This document shows positions 35,656-44,322 of a stretch of DNA of 64,000 nt, in pieces. The stretch comes from Hyalangium versicolor (lineage in GTDB: Bacteria; Myxococcota; Myxococcia; Myxococcales; Myxococcaceae): positions 62,001-126,000 of the forward strand of contig NZ_JAHXBF010000025.1 of NCBI RefSeq assembly GCF_020103695.1, given 5' to 3'. The notes below the pieces were generated by a model, which was not told where the DNA came from, made no database searches, and worked only from the letters and a program-made list of their open reading frames with translations. Position 1 is the stretch's first letter. Each line of letters begins with the position of its first letter. Position numbers and translations under genes: made by a program.

Positions 35656-38600
35656 TCAGCGCCCCGGCCACCGGCGGCGGCTCAACAGGGCCATGCCCAG
35701 CATCAGCAGCGGCACCACCGAAGCGGCGTTCGAGCTTCCCGCGCCACAGCCGCAGCCGCCCTCCGCCTCGACATCCCCACCGTTCGTGCCTCCGTCCGTG
35801 CCTCCGTCCGTGCCTCCGTCCGTGCCTCCGTCCGTGCCTCCGTCCGTGCCTCCGTCCGTGCCTCCGTCCGTGCCTCCGTCTGTTCCTCCATCTGGCACAG
35901 GCTCCTGCTTCGCGAGCACCGAGATGGACACCGTGTCCTCTCCGCTATCGCCACTGGGATCCGTCACCCTCAGCAGGAACGTGAGCTCGGTCCGCTCGCT
36001 CACATCGGGAGCCGTGAACGTGGCCGCGAGCGCATGGGCATCGCTCAGCGTCACGTCCGGCCCGGAGGTCTGGATCCACTCGGAGGTGAGCACATCTCCG
36101 TCGAGATCCATTCCCCGGCCATCCAGTGTCACCGTGGTGCCCTCGACGACCGTCTGATCACTCCCCGCGTCTGCTTTGGGCGCCTGGTTCACGCGCTGCA
36201 CCGTGACCTCGACGGTATCCGTGCTGGACTCCATTCCGTCACTCACCGTGAGTTGGAAGGTGAGCAGGGTGTCCTGAGTCACATCCGGCGCGGTGAAGCC
36301 CGGCTGCACGGTGGCGGAATCTCGCAGCGTCACGGGGGGCCCCGCCGTCTGCGTCCACGCATAGCTCAGGGTAGCCCCGAGATCCGGATCCGAGGAGCCT
36401 CGCCCGTCCAGCAGCACCTCCCCCCCTTCGCTCACCGTCTGATCCGACCCCGCGTTGGCCACCGGGGGCCGGTTCGCGATGATCACGGTGACGTTCACTG
36501 TGTCAGTGCTCAGCGCCTTCCCGTCGCTCACTGTGAGTTGGAAGGTCAACACGGTGTCCGCCGCCACCGCAGGTGCGCTGAAGCCCGGCTGCGCGGTAGT
36601 TGCATTCACCAGCGACACACTCGGTCCCGCCGTCTGCGTCCAGCTATAGCTCAGCGTCGTCCCCGTGTCGGGATCCGAGGAACCCCGTCCATCGAGCGTC
36701 ACGGTATCTCCCCTCCACACCGTCTGGTCCGGCCCAGCATCGGCCACGGGGAGATTGTTGGTGCAGGCACCGGACTCCACGGTCAGGGCGCTGAAGGGCG
36801 AATTGGCGAGGCCCGAGAAGGTCACATCGTCGATGTCCCAGCCCTTATCGCTGATGTTGTTGTCCGAGCCGATCCGGAAGCGGATGCGGACCGTCTGCCC
36901 CTGGTACGTCGTTCCCAGATCGACGGTCTCGAGGTTCCAGGCCGGATAGTTGTCGCTGATATCCGCGTACGCATCGCGCCCCGAGAGCGGATTGCTCACC
37001 GACGGCGAGATCGTCCCGATGTACCCCGGCGAGGCGAACTGGCCGATGTCCGTCCAGGTGGCGCCATCGTCCGTGCTGAGCTCGATGACCCCACCGTCAT
37101 AGAAGTCCACGAAGTCGGAGTCGAAGCTGAAGCGGTGGAGGAACGTGAAGCCGAACGTCCCCGTGGAGGCCACCACGAGCGGCGGAGAGGTGAAGTAGAT
37201 GTCCGCCTTGGCGGGCGCATCCGGCCCGTGGAAGTAGTGCGCGAGCGTCGACTCCGAGACTCGGTGCCAGAGCTCGAAGTTCCCCAGGCTGGTGTCTCGC
37301 GTCGCGGTCCACACCACCTGCCGGCTCTCCGCGTCATCCTTCACGGAGCTCTCGGGGGCCTCATCCGTGTTGATGCGATCCTCGAAGGTCGCGCTCCTGT
37401 CCCCCGGGATGGCCTGCTCCGAGTCGCGATAGGTGATGTCGAACCGGATGCTCCGGATCGCCGCGGAGCCACTCGCGGAGACAGGGATCTCGGCGGTGGC
37501 CACGCCGAAGGGCTCGATGGCCGGGAAGGTCAACCGGCCGCCATTCCCGATGACGATTCCGGAATCGCTCGAGGTGACGCTGGCGGTCGTGGCCGTCAGG
37601 GTGTCGATGCCCGTGTTGGACAGCGTCACGCGCAGCAGTCCCGCCTCGCCATGGTCCAGGATCCCGTCATTGTCACAGGAGCCGGGAGCCTCGACCAGCT
37701 CCGCGCCCTCGAAGTCCACGTCCTTGCCACTGACGAAGCTCTCCACCACTCCCGCGTGATTCAAGGACTCGCGATCCGGAGCCACCGCCCGCAGGCCCGC
37801 GCCGCGACGGGCGAAGGCGACGGAGAAGAGCTTGAAGTCCGCTGGATCGTTCGCATACGCGGCCATGAGCAGCGCATCCCGCGCCTCCAGGAAGGTGGGC
37901 AAGGGAGGCGTGAGCTTGTACGCCATCACCAGGTAGCGCTTCATCCGCTCCTGGGCCTGCGAGAACGTCAGCCGAGGACTGGAGCGCAGCAGGGCTGTGT
38001 AGCACTCCCAGAGCATGGTCGCCCACACCTCGCCGGAGTTGTGCACCTGGGTGTTGGGAGCCGACGCCGGCACGGGATTGATCGGAGGCCCCGAGGGCAG
38101 CGCCACGCTGCTCTGGATGTGCTTGAACGTGAGCGGATCGCGGCTGAAATCCGTCGAGTACGGATAGCGCCGCAGGCCGAAGTAGAAGCCATTGTTGGGA
38201 GCGCCGCTGGAGTTCGCTCCCCCCGCGAGATAGCCGCCCATCGCGTAGCTGCCCTGGAACTGGTCGTTGCCCGGCAACTGGGCATCCTCCGCGCGCACCG
38301 CCATCAGCAACGCGTGGAAGTCTCCCCAGCCCTCACCCATCGCACGGCCCTGGTTGTTGCTCAGGCCCGCGCCGTTGGAGATGAGCCGGTTGCTGATGAG
38401 GTGCCCTATCTCGTGCGCCACGATGGTGTTGTCCACGGAGCCATCGCGATACGGCGCTCCCTCGTGCAGCAGCCTCGCCTTCACGGTCGCGCTGACGAGC
38501 TGGGTCTTCAGGAGGTTGCCATCGCTCTGGGCCATCGACAGCGTGGGGATGACGATGGACGCGTCCGTGCCCGTCAACGCGGGAGGCGGACCTGCCGCGC

Positions 38601-40314
38601 TGTTGATGATGATGACGCCGGCAGCGCCCGCGTTCTGCGCGTTCTTCACCTTGGCGACATTCGTGCAACCGACCCGATCGATCAGGACGATCTTGCCCGT
38701 CACGCTGTTGATGAGGGCCTGGCAGGCATCGCTACGAGTGCCTGTCCCGTCATCGGCGAGGATCACATCGGCCGGCACATCGAAGGCCTGGGGACCGAAG
38801 GCCGCCAGCGCGGTCGCATACTCCCCGGCGATCGCGGGAGGCTCGGTGACGGTGATGCCGTAGCGCGTGTTTGGAGCGAACAGGTACACCTGCAGCCTGG
38901 GCGAGGCTCCATCCGCCGGGATGACCATGTTGGCGTTGTTCAGCCCCCCGGTGTCCTGCGCCTCGACGAGCAGGCGGTCATTGCCGAGCCCGCCACGGCC
39001 GTAGTTGTCCATCTGCGCATTGCCCGCCGCCTCGGTGAAGCCCGCGTCGTAGAACCAGTCGTGCAAGAAGTTGGTGACGTAGAAGACCTGCGTCACGGAC
39101 GCCATCCGCTGGCCGACGCTGTCCCCGGGCTGCAACGAGACGTCATAGACGCGATCGAAGCTCCTGGGCCCACTGGTCGAGGCTCGGAAGTCCGAAGCGT
39201 CCCGGCCATCGGCTCCGGAGAAGTCCACGTAAGCATCCACGTTGTTGCCAACGGTCTCCGTGGCATCCGCAGGCAACCAGGGATCGTTCTGGCTGAAGGG
39301 CGCGTTCTGCAGCGTCACAAGCCCCGGTGCAACAAAGGGAGCCTGGTAGCCATCCGGCACGCCCGAGGGGTTGGGTGTGCCCACAAGCCCCTGGGGCCCA
39401 TCCTGGGGAGTGAACGGCGCCGTGGCATCCGCCCAGACCCGATACGAGAAGGAATCCGCGCTGGTGAGATCATGGCGGAAGAGCAGCCGCCCATCGTCTC
39501 CCGCGATGACATAGGCGTAGGAGTCCGAGTCCTGGCCATTCGCATCCCCCGTGGTCAGCTCCACGTACCAGGCCGGCACCAGCCGCTCCGGGAGCGAGTA
39601 GAGGACGCGCTTGACGCGAGCGGGCGTCACCATCGTCCTCGAATACCGGGCCCGTGCCACAGGCACGAGGTCGAAGGAGGTATACGGCCCCTGAGTCTTG
39701 GCCAGCGGCGACAGGCTGCTGACCTCGAGCCGCTCCCCGTTCAGATCCGCGTAGGCGAGCGAGATGGCCTCGCGCTCATCCACGCGGAAGCGCAGCTTGC
39801 CCAGGCGTGTCTCGGGAGCGACGTGGGGGCTGAGGTAGCCCGAGACGCCCACCAGTTCATGTTGCTCGTTCAGCACCACTGTGAGCGAGTGACGGAAGAC
39901 CTCGATGCCCTCCACGTCCTGCCGGAAGGTGATGAGGGCAGTGCCCGATGCGGAGAGCGGCTCCTCCACGCTGGCCTGGATCTGGGCTGCCGCCTGCGGC
40001 ACCAGGCCATACAGCGGGGCGAGCCGGGCCAGGTGCGCCCGCGCCGCCTGCTCGGGTCCCATGCGCCGGAGGCCGGAGCGGATACGGGGATCGGTTCCCG
40101 AGGGATTGCCCCACACCAAGGTGGGCACTCCCAGCCTGGGCTCGGAGTGCAGGACATGCACACCGAGGGGACTCGAGGGCCGGTGGAGCTCTGAGCGCGG
40201 TGTCGACACCGTGCTCGATGCGAATGCATCCAAGGCGGGAAGCTCTCGTGCGAGCGCCACAGTGCTCGAGAGCACCAGCACGAGGCTGGTGGACATCAGG
40301 TGCCATCGCTTCAC
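35656..40314 (-). CDS. Secreted M36 (fungalysin-like) metalloprotease with PKD-like repeats and MYXO-CTERM
   Basis: A large exported protein of 1552 residues from the GTG at 40314; an ATG at 40296 is an alternative. It has a signal peptide, then an FTP/PepSY-type propeptide (about 60-280). The M36 catalytic domain follows, with AHEIGHLISNRL as the zinc site and an inserted PA domain (KIVLIDRVGCTNVAKV). A jelly-roll-like region comes after the catalytic domain, then three PKD/REJ-like repeats (each with ADAGPDQTV- or ANAGSDQTV-type starts). A (TDGG)n linker and a MYXO-CTERM signal (GGCGCGAG, helix, RRRWPGR) end the protein. It probably acts as a surface or secreted predatory protease (inference). 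Confidence 0.93.
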   Translation of the reverse strand: MKRWHLMSTSLVLVLSSTVALARELPALDAFASSTVSTPRSELHRPSSPLGVHVLHSEPRLGVPTLVWGNPSGTDPRIRSGLRRMGPEQAARAHLARLAPLYGLVPQAAAQIQASVEEPLSASGTALITFRQDVEGIEVFRHSLTVVLNEQHELVGVSGYLSPHVAPETRLGKLRFRVDEREAISLAYADLNGERLEVSSLSPLAKTQGPYTSFDLVPVARARYSRTMVTPARVKRVLYSLPERLVPAWYVELTTGDANGQDSDSYAYVIAGDDGRLLFRHDLTSADSFSYRVWADATAPFTPQDGPQGLVGTPNPSGVPDGYQAPFVAPGLVTLQNAPFSQNDPWLPADATETVGNNVDAYVDFSGADGRDASDFRASTSGPRSFDRVYDVSLQPGDSVGQRMASVTQVFYVTNFLHDWFYDAGFTEAAGNAQMDNYGRGGLGNDRLLVEAQDTGGLNNANMVIPADGASPRLQVYLFAPNTRYGITVTEPPAIAGEYATALAAFGPQAFDVPADVILADDGTGTRSDACQALINSVTGKIVLIDRVGCTNVAKVKNAQNAGAAGVIIINSAAGPPPALTGTDASIVIPTLSMAQSDGNLLKTQLVSATVKARLLHEGAPYRDGSVDNTIVAHEIGHLISNRLISNGAGLSNNQGRAMGEGWGDFHALLMAVRAEDAQLPGNDQFQGSYAMGGYLAGGANSSGAPNNGFYFGLRRYPYSTDFSRDPLTFKHIQSSVALPSGPPINPVPASAPNTQVHNSGEVWATMLWECYTALLRSSPRLTFSQAQERMKRYLVMAYKLTPPLPTFLEARDALLMAAYANDPADFKLFSVAFARRGAGLRAVAPDRESLNHAGVVESFVSGKDVDFEGAELVEAPGSCDNDGILDHGEAGLLRVTLSNTGIDTLTATTASVTSSDSGIVIGNGGRLTFPAIEPFGVATAEIPVSASGSAAIRSIRFDITYRDSEQAIPGDRSATFEDRINTDEAPESSVKDDAESRQVVWTATRDTSLGNFELWHRVSESTLAHYFHGPDAPAKADIYFTSPPLVVASTGTFGFTFLHRFSFDSDFVDFYDGGVIELSTDDGATWTDIGQFASPGYIGTISPSVSNPLSGRDAYADISDNYPAWNLETVDLGTTYQGQTVRIRFRIGSDNNISDKGWDIDDVTFSGLANSPFSALTVESGACTNNLPVADAGPDQTVWRGDTVTLDGRGSSDPDTGTTLSYSWTQTAGPSVSLVNATTAQPGFSAPAVAADTVLTFQLTVSDGKALSTDTVNVTVIIANRPPVANAGSDQTVSEGGEVLLDGRGSSDPDLGATLSYAWTQTAGPPVTLRDSATVQPGFTAPDVTQDTLLTFQLTVSDGMESSTDTVEVTVQRVNQAPKADAGSDQTVVEGTTVTLDGRGMDLDGDVLTSEWIQTSGPDVTLSDAHALAATFTAPDVSERTELTFLLRVTDPSGDSGEDTVSISVLAKQEPVPDGGTDGGTDGGTDGGTDGGTDGGTDGGTDGGTDGGTNGGDVEAEGGCGCGAGSSNAASVVPLLMLGMALLSRRRWPGR
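35785..35880. repeat. Eight perfect copies of a 12-base tandem repeat
   Basis: The unit CGTGCCTCCGTC repeats eight times without change and is followed by a degenerate ninth copy at 35881-35892. Read on the minus strand it encodes Asp-Gly-Gly-Thr units, a flexible linker before the MYXO-CTERM signal. Perfect identity at the DNA level suggests recent slippage. Confidence 0.95.
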
Positions 40315-40393
40315 GACATGCCCCCAGGGTGTCGAGTGCGCCAGGGCGCAGCTCGGGTGATGGCTCGACTCCGTGTCCCGACGACCACGGAGG

Positions 40394-40412
40394 TACACTG
40401 GCGCGCAGTGTA
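40394..40412. terminator. Inverted repeat after mtnC and upstream of the M36 protease
   Basis: TACACTG and CAGTGTA form a perfect 7-base stem around GCGCG, just beyond the mtnC stop. It could end the mtn transcript or serve as an operator for the protease gene. No T-run follows. Confidence 0.4.
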
Positions 40413-40416
40413 GCGA

Positions 40417-41094
40417 CTACGGGCGGACTTCGTCGAAGGTCCGAGCCACGGGATGCGATCCCGGGTCCACCGGCGGGCCTTCCCCCCGAAGGAGGCACCA
40501 TGTCCGCAGGCCGGATGCACGAGCGGCATCCAGCTCCTCGCGCACATCCGAGAGGAAGAGGACATCCCCGGCTGGCTGGCCTAATTCGCGGACGATGGCG
40601 GCATAGGAGGAGGCCTCCCTCTTGCCGCCGACGCGCGTGTCGAAGTAGCCGCTGAACAGCGGCGTGAGATCGCCGTAGGGCGTGTGTCTGAAGATCAGCC
40701 GCTGGGCGTGCTCGGAACCCGAGGAGTAGACGAACAACCGAAGCCCCTGGGCATGCCACTCGCGCAGCCGCCGCGCGGCGTCCTCGTAGACATGTCCCTG
40801 GAAGGCACCCTCGCGGTACCCCTGCTCCCAGATGAGTCCCTGCAAACCTTTGAGCGGCGCGAGCTTCTGGTCCGTCTCGATCCACCGCAGCAGCGTGCCC
40901 ACCAGCGTGTCGTCGTCCGGGGCTCCGCCCGCCACCTTGCGCGCCTCATCGAGCAACCGGCGCACCTCCGGCTGGTGTCCCTGGGCTCGCACGAACTGCA
41001 CCATGTGGCGCGTGGAGTAGGGAAACAGCACGTCCTTCACGAAGGACAGGCTCGAGGTGGTGCCCTCGATGTCCGTGACGATGGCTCGAACCAT
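40417..41094 (-). CDS. mtnC: Acireductone synthase (enolase-phosphatase)
   Basis: A 225-residue HAD-superfamily enzyme of the methionine salvage pathway. It turns 2,3-diketo-5-methylthiopentyl-1-phosphate into acireductone by enolisation and dephosphorylation. It starts VRAIVTDIEGTTSSLSFVKD, where the catalytic aspartate and the family-specific D-E-G-T variant of the HAD motif are seen. SSGSEHAQRL and GGKREASSY supply motifs II and III, and FLSDVREELDAA motif IV. It follows mtnD by 4 bases and is the last gene of the operon. Confidence 0.95.
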   Translation of the reverse strand: MVRAIVTDIEGTTSSLSFVKDVLFPYSTRHMVQFVRAQGHQPEVRRLLDEARKVAGGAPDDDTLVGTLLRWIETDQKLAPLKGLQGLIWEQGYREGAFQGHVYEDAARRLREWHAQGLRLFVYSSGSEHAQRLIFRHTPYGDLTPLFSGYFDTRVGGKREASSYAAIVRELGQPAGDVLFLSDVREELDAARASGLRTWCLLRGEGPPVDPGSHPVARTFDEVRP

Positions 41095-41098
41095 CGGC

Positions 41099-41641
41099 TC
41101 AGGCCGCCATGTCGGGGAAGCGCGTGGCGATGTCGTTGCCGGTGAAGCGCGCCACCCACCCTTCCTTGCTCGTGAACAGCCGGATCGCCGTGAAGTGGGG
41201 CTGCGGGCCCATGTCGAACCAGTGCGGCGTGCCGTCGGGAACCCCGATCAGATCCCCCTTCTCGCACAGCACCGCGTACACCCGGCCTTCCTTGTGGATG
41301 TTGAAGAGCCCCTTCCCCTCCACGAAGAAACGCACTTCGTCCTCGCTGTGCGTGTGCTCGCTCAGGAACTTGTTCCGCATCTCCACCTTCTGCGGATGGT
41401 CCGGCGCCATCTTGATCACGTCCGCTGACTGGAAGCCCTTCTCCCGCATCAGCCGGTCCACCGACTCGTGATAGGCCGTCAGGATCTCATCCTGTCCGGC
41501 CCCCGGCGGCAGCGGCTGGTTCGCCGCCCAGCGCTCGAAGCGAATCCCCACCGCGCCCAGCTCCCGCTGGATGGACGCGAAGTCCGTGTAGCTCCGCGGG
41601 TGCGCGGGATCCGCGTCCGGGTAGATCTTCAGCTCGCTCAT
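41099..41641 (-). CDS. mtnD: Acireductone dioxygenase
   Basis: A 180-residue cupin enzyme that oxidises acireductone to the methionine precursor (iron form) or to an off-pathway product (nickel form). The metal ligands are visible as EHTHSEDEVRFFVEG (His-x-His and Glu) and GTPHWFDMG (His). The gene overlaps the mtnB stop by 4 bases and precedes mtnC by 4 bases, so it forms the middle of the mtnB-mtnD-mtnC operon. Length is typical. Confidence 0.95.
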   Translation of the reverse strand: MSELKIYPDADPAHPRSYTDFASIQRELGAVGIRFERWAANQPLPPGAGQDEILTAYHESVDRLMREKGFQSADVIKMAPDHPQKVEMRNKFLSEHTHSEDEVRFFVEGKGLFNIHKEGRVYAVLCEKGDLIGVPDGTPHWFDMGPQPHFTAIRLFTSKEGWVARFTGNDIATRFPDMAA

Positions 41642-42255
41642 CGTCCCAATCTCCTCATCTCGACTTCACAGGCCAGCAGGAACTCGAAGGCCTCGATGTG
41701 CCGGCACGCCTCCGCCACGCTCCGCCCCCAGGTGTACAGGCCATGGCCCGCAATCAGGTACCCGTACACACCCGCCCGCGCCTCCATGTATTCCTGCACC
41801 CGAGCCGACAGCCGCGCCACGTCTTGATCGTTCGGGAAGATGGGTACCACCACCCGCGTCTCGTGGGTCTGGATGCCCTGGAGCGCCTTGAGCACCTCGT
41901 AGCCCTCCAGCACCAGCTCGTCCCGGTGCAGGCGTGACAGCACCGTGGCGCTCAGCGAGTGGGTGTGCAGCACCGCCCCCACCTCCTCCCGCCGGTAGAG
42001 CTGCAGGTGCAGCGGCAGCTCCGCCGAAGGCCGCTTGCCCTCCGAGAGCACCCGCCCGTCCAGGTCCACCTCCAGGAAGTCCTCGGGCTCCAGCTCGCCC
42101 TTGTGACGGCCTGACACGGTGACGAGCACGCGCCGGTCATCCAACCGCGCGGAGAAATTGCCGGCGGTGGCTGGAACCCAGCCCCGCTCGAAGAAGAACC
42201 GCCCCGCTCGAATCAGCTCCGCGGCCTTGCCGCCAGAAGAGTCCTCGGAGTGCAC
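41638..42255 (-). CDS. mtnB: Methylthioribulose-1-phosphate dehydratase
   Basis: A 205-residue class II aldolase-fold enzyme that removes water from methylthioribulose-1-phosphate in methionine salvage. The zinc ligands lie in VLHTHSLSATVLSRL and in the downstream GHGLYTWG stretch. It heads the three-gene operon, with mtnD overlapping its stop. The isomerase (mtnA) and the nucleosidase or kinase steps are not in this window. Confidence 0.95.
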   Translation of the reverse strand: MHSEDSSGGKAAELIRAGRFFFERGWVPATAGNFSARLDDRRVLVTVSGRHKGELEPEDFLEVDLDGRVLSEGKRPSAELPLHLQLYRREEVGAVLHTHSLSATVLSRLHRDELVLEGYEVLKALQGIQTHETRVVVPIFPNDQDVARLSARVQEYMEARAGVYGYLIAGHGLYTWGRSVAEACRHIEAFEFLLACEVEMRRLGR

Positions 42256-42316
42256 GGGCCTACTCTACGCGAGATCCACGCCCCGAGGCCCCAGCTGTCG
42301 AAGCATCGAGGGGTGC

Positions 42317-44047
42317 TCAGTCCTCGTCCGGCCCGTCGGATTCCGGCTCGTCAGAATCCGGTTCATCCGAGTCCGGCCCGTCCGAGTCAGCGCCACCGCT
42401 GCCGTCCGCCGCAGACGCCGCGCTGCTCCCCGCGGAAGAAGAGGCTTCCGCTCCCGAAGCCCCTCCCGAACGCCCACCGCGACGGCGGCGGCGGCGGCGC
42501 TTCTTGCGCACCACCTCACCCTCCGCAGACGCTCCATCGGGCCGGTTCGGCGGAAGGTCTCCGCTCTTCCACGCGTCGAGCGCCTCGCGGAACTCTCCCG
42601 TGGCCTCCACGGAGATCTCGAACACCGTCATCGCCTCGCCAAAGAGCGGATGCCGGCGGAAGGCCGCGCTGCGCCGACGCCGCTCGCCCGTGAGCGTGCG
42701 CTGAGCCAGCAGCAGCAACCGGCACCGCTCCGCGATCCGCCGCGGCAGCCGGGCCGTCTGCACGAACCCAGCAAGCAGATCCTCGATGGCCTGCGCCACC
42801 GAGGGCCGCGCCCCAGGCTCCTGGGACTCCACCGGCGGAGGCGCCGCGCGGCTGATGGGCACCAGCAGCGTGGCGAGCAGGATCGCGTCATCCAGCGGCT
42901 CGCCCGACGACACGCGCCGATCCAGCGCCTCGGCGAAGGAGTAGAAGGTGCGCTCCCCTTCCTTGCCGTTCTGCCGCAGGTACGCGTCCACCGGAGGCAG
43001 GAGGATCTTCAACGCATCCAGCGCGGAGAGCAGCTTGAGGCTCGGCGCCGCCACCCCACCGCGGATGAGCCGGAAGGTTTCCTCCAGCAGGCGCGCCGGG
43101 GCGCAGCGCGGAAGGTCCTCCACCGCGCCCTCCATCGCCGCGTACGTGCGAGACTCGATGTCGAAGCCCAGCTTGCTCGCGAAGCGCACGGCCCGGAGGA
43201 TGCGCACCGGATCCTCGCGCATGCGAATCTCCGGGTCCCCGATGGTCCGGATGTACTGCTCGTCGAGATCCCTTCGGCCCCGGACGTAATCGATCACCCG
43301 GCCCTCGGTGACGTCATAGAACAGGCCGTTGATGGTGAAGTCCCGGCGGCGGGCATCCTGCTCGGCGGTGCCGAACACGTTGTCGTGGGTGATGAGCAGA
43401 TCCTCATCCCCGTTGCCGTTGCCGTTCTCTCCTGCATCCTCCTCGCCGCCGTTGGCCTCCAACATCTCCGACGGGTTGGCGCGGAAGGTGGACACCTCGA
43501 TGATCTTCCCACCCTTGAAGTAGACGTGGGCCAGCCGGAAGCGGCGCCCGATGAGACGGCAGTTGCGGAAGGTGGCGCGCACCTCGCCCGGGTGGGCGCT
43601 GGTGGCCACGTCGAAGTCCTTCGGCTTGCGCTTCAGCAGCAGGTCTCTCACGCACCCGCCCACCAGGTAGGCCTGGTGTCCATGCGAGTGCAGCCGGAGG
43701 ACGACCTTGAGCGCATCCGGGTCCAGCTCCCGGGGATCGATCTCCGCCGGCTCTCCGGACCGCGTCGTGGCGGGCGCCACCAGCTCGTTCTCGGGGGTGG
43801 CAGGCTCCGGGGCCAGCACCTCGGGTGGAGGAGGCTCCACGAGTTCGACTCGGGGCTCCAGGGGTTCAGTGGGGAGTGGCAGATCCAAAGGCTCTGCCTG
43901 CAGTTCCATCTCCGTGGCCATCGGGGTTGCCTCGCTCGCAGCCTCGGGGACCGGCCGAGCCTCGGACGAGGCAACCTCGCGCGCGTCATCGGGCGCAGGT
44001 TCTGGCGGTCCGCCCGCAGGCGGCGTTTCAGTTGAATCTCGCGTCAT
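42317..44047 (-). CDS. pcnB: PcnB-type polynucleotide adenylyltransferase with long disordered ends
   Basis: A 576-residue class II nucleotidyltransferase. The catalytic head (about 115-290) has LVGGCVRDLLL, then KDFDVAT with the metal-binding DxD, and RRDFTINGLFYD. Neck and body follow to about 500. Family knowledge: PcnB adds poly(A) tails, and close relatives add CCA to tRNA. Two features are odd. The first 105 residues are Pro/Glu-rich and disordered. The tail begins with a strongly basic RKKRRRRRRRGG run and ends in about 30 residues of Asp/Glu/Ser/Pro repeats. A 20-residue Gly/Asn/Asp loop interrupts the head near residue 200. Confidence 0.9.
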   Translation of the reverse strand: MTRDSTETPPAGGPPEPAPDDAREVASSEARPVPEAASEATPMATEMELQAEPLDLPLPTEPLEPRVELVEPPPPEVLAPEPATPENELVAPATTRSGEPAEIDPRELDPDALKVVLRLHSHGHQAYLVGGCVRDLLLKRKPKDFDVATSAHPGEVRATFRNCRLIGRRFRLAHVYFKGGKIIEVSTFRANPSEMLEANGGEEDAGENGNGNGDEDLLITHDNVFGTAEQDARRRDFTINGLFYDVTEGRVIDYVRGRRDLDEQYIRTIGDPEIRMREDPVRILRAVRFASKLGFDIESRTYAAMEGAVEDLPRCAPARLLEETFRLIRGGVAAPSLKLLSALDALKILLPPVDAYLRQNGKEGERTFYSFAEALDRRVSSGEPLDDAILLATLLVPISRAAPPPVESQEPGARPSVAQAIEDLLAGFVQTARLPRRIAERCRLLLLAQRTLTGERRRRSAAFRRHPLFGEAMTVFEISVEATGEFREALDAWKSGDLPPNRPDGASAEGEVVRKKRRRRRRRGGRSGGASGAEASSSAGSSAASAADGSGGADSDGPDSDEPDSDEPESDGPDED

Positions 44048-44322
44048 CGCGTCGACGCCCCAAGATTGGATATTCGGGGCAGCCGTCTATACCGCATCCT
44101 CCCTACAGGGAGTAGCGTAGGAACACATTGTTGATAGGGGCTGAAAGGCCGCCTGCTCCCCACCGGACCCCTGCCATGATCGCCGGGGCAGCCCGCTCGC
44201 CTGCTTGCCCGAGGGAAGAGCGGGCACTGAGGCCGCCGGGGCCCTCCGAACCTCCCTGACAGGTCTCCCCCATCTGTACTACCTGGCAGGTATTGACCGG
44301 TTTGCATCTTCTCCCCGGCTCC

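Noticed and set aside
35785..35892. 12-base repeats as a CRISPR array
   Set aside because: There are no spacers; the units are head-to-tail and in frame, encoding TDGG.
36034..40194. Very long plus-strand open frame (1386 codons) opposite the M36 protease
   Set aside because: It is antisense to a gene with a clear domain structure and signal peptide, is rich in Arg and His, and arises from the third-position G+C bias.
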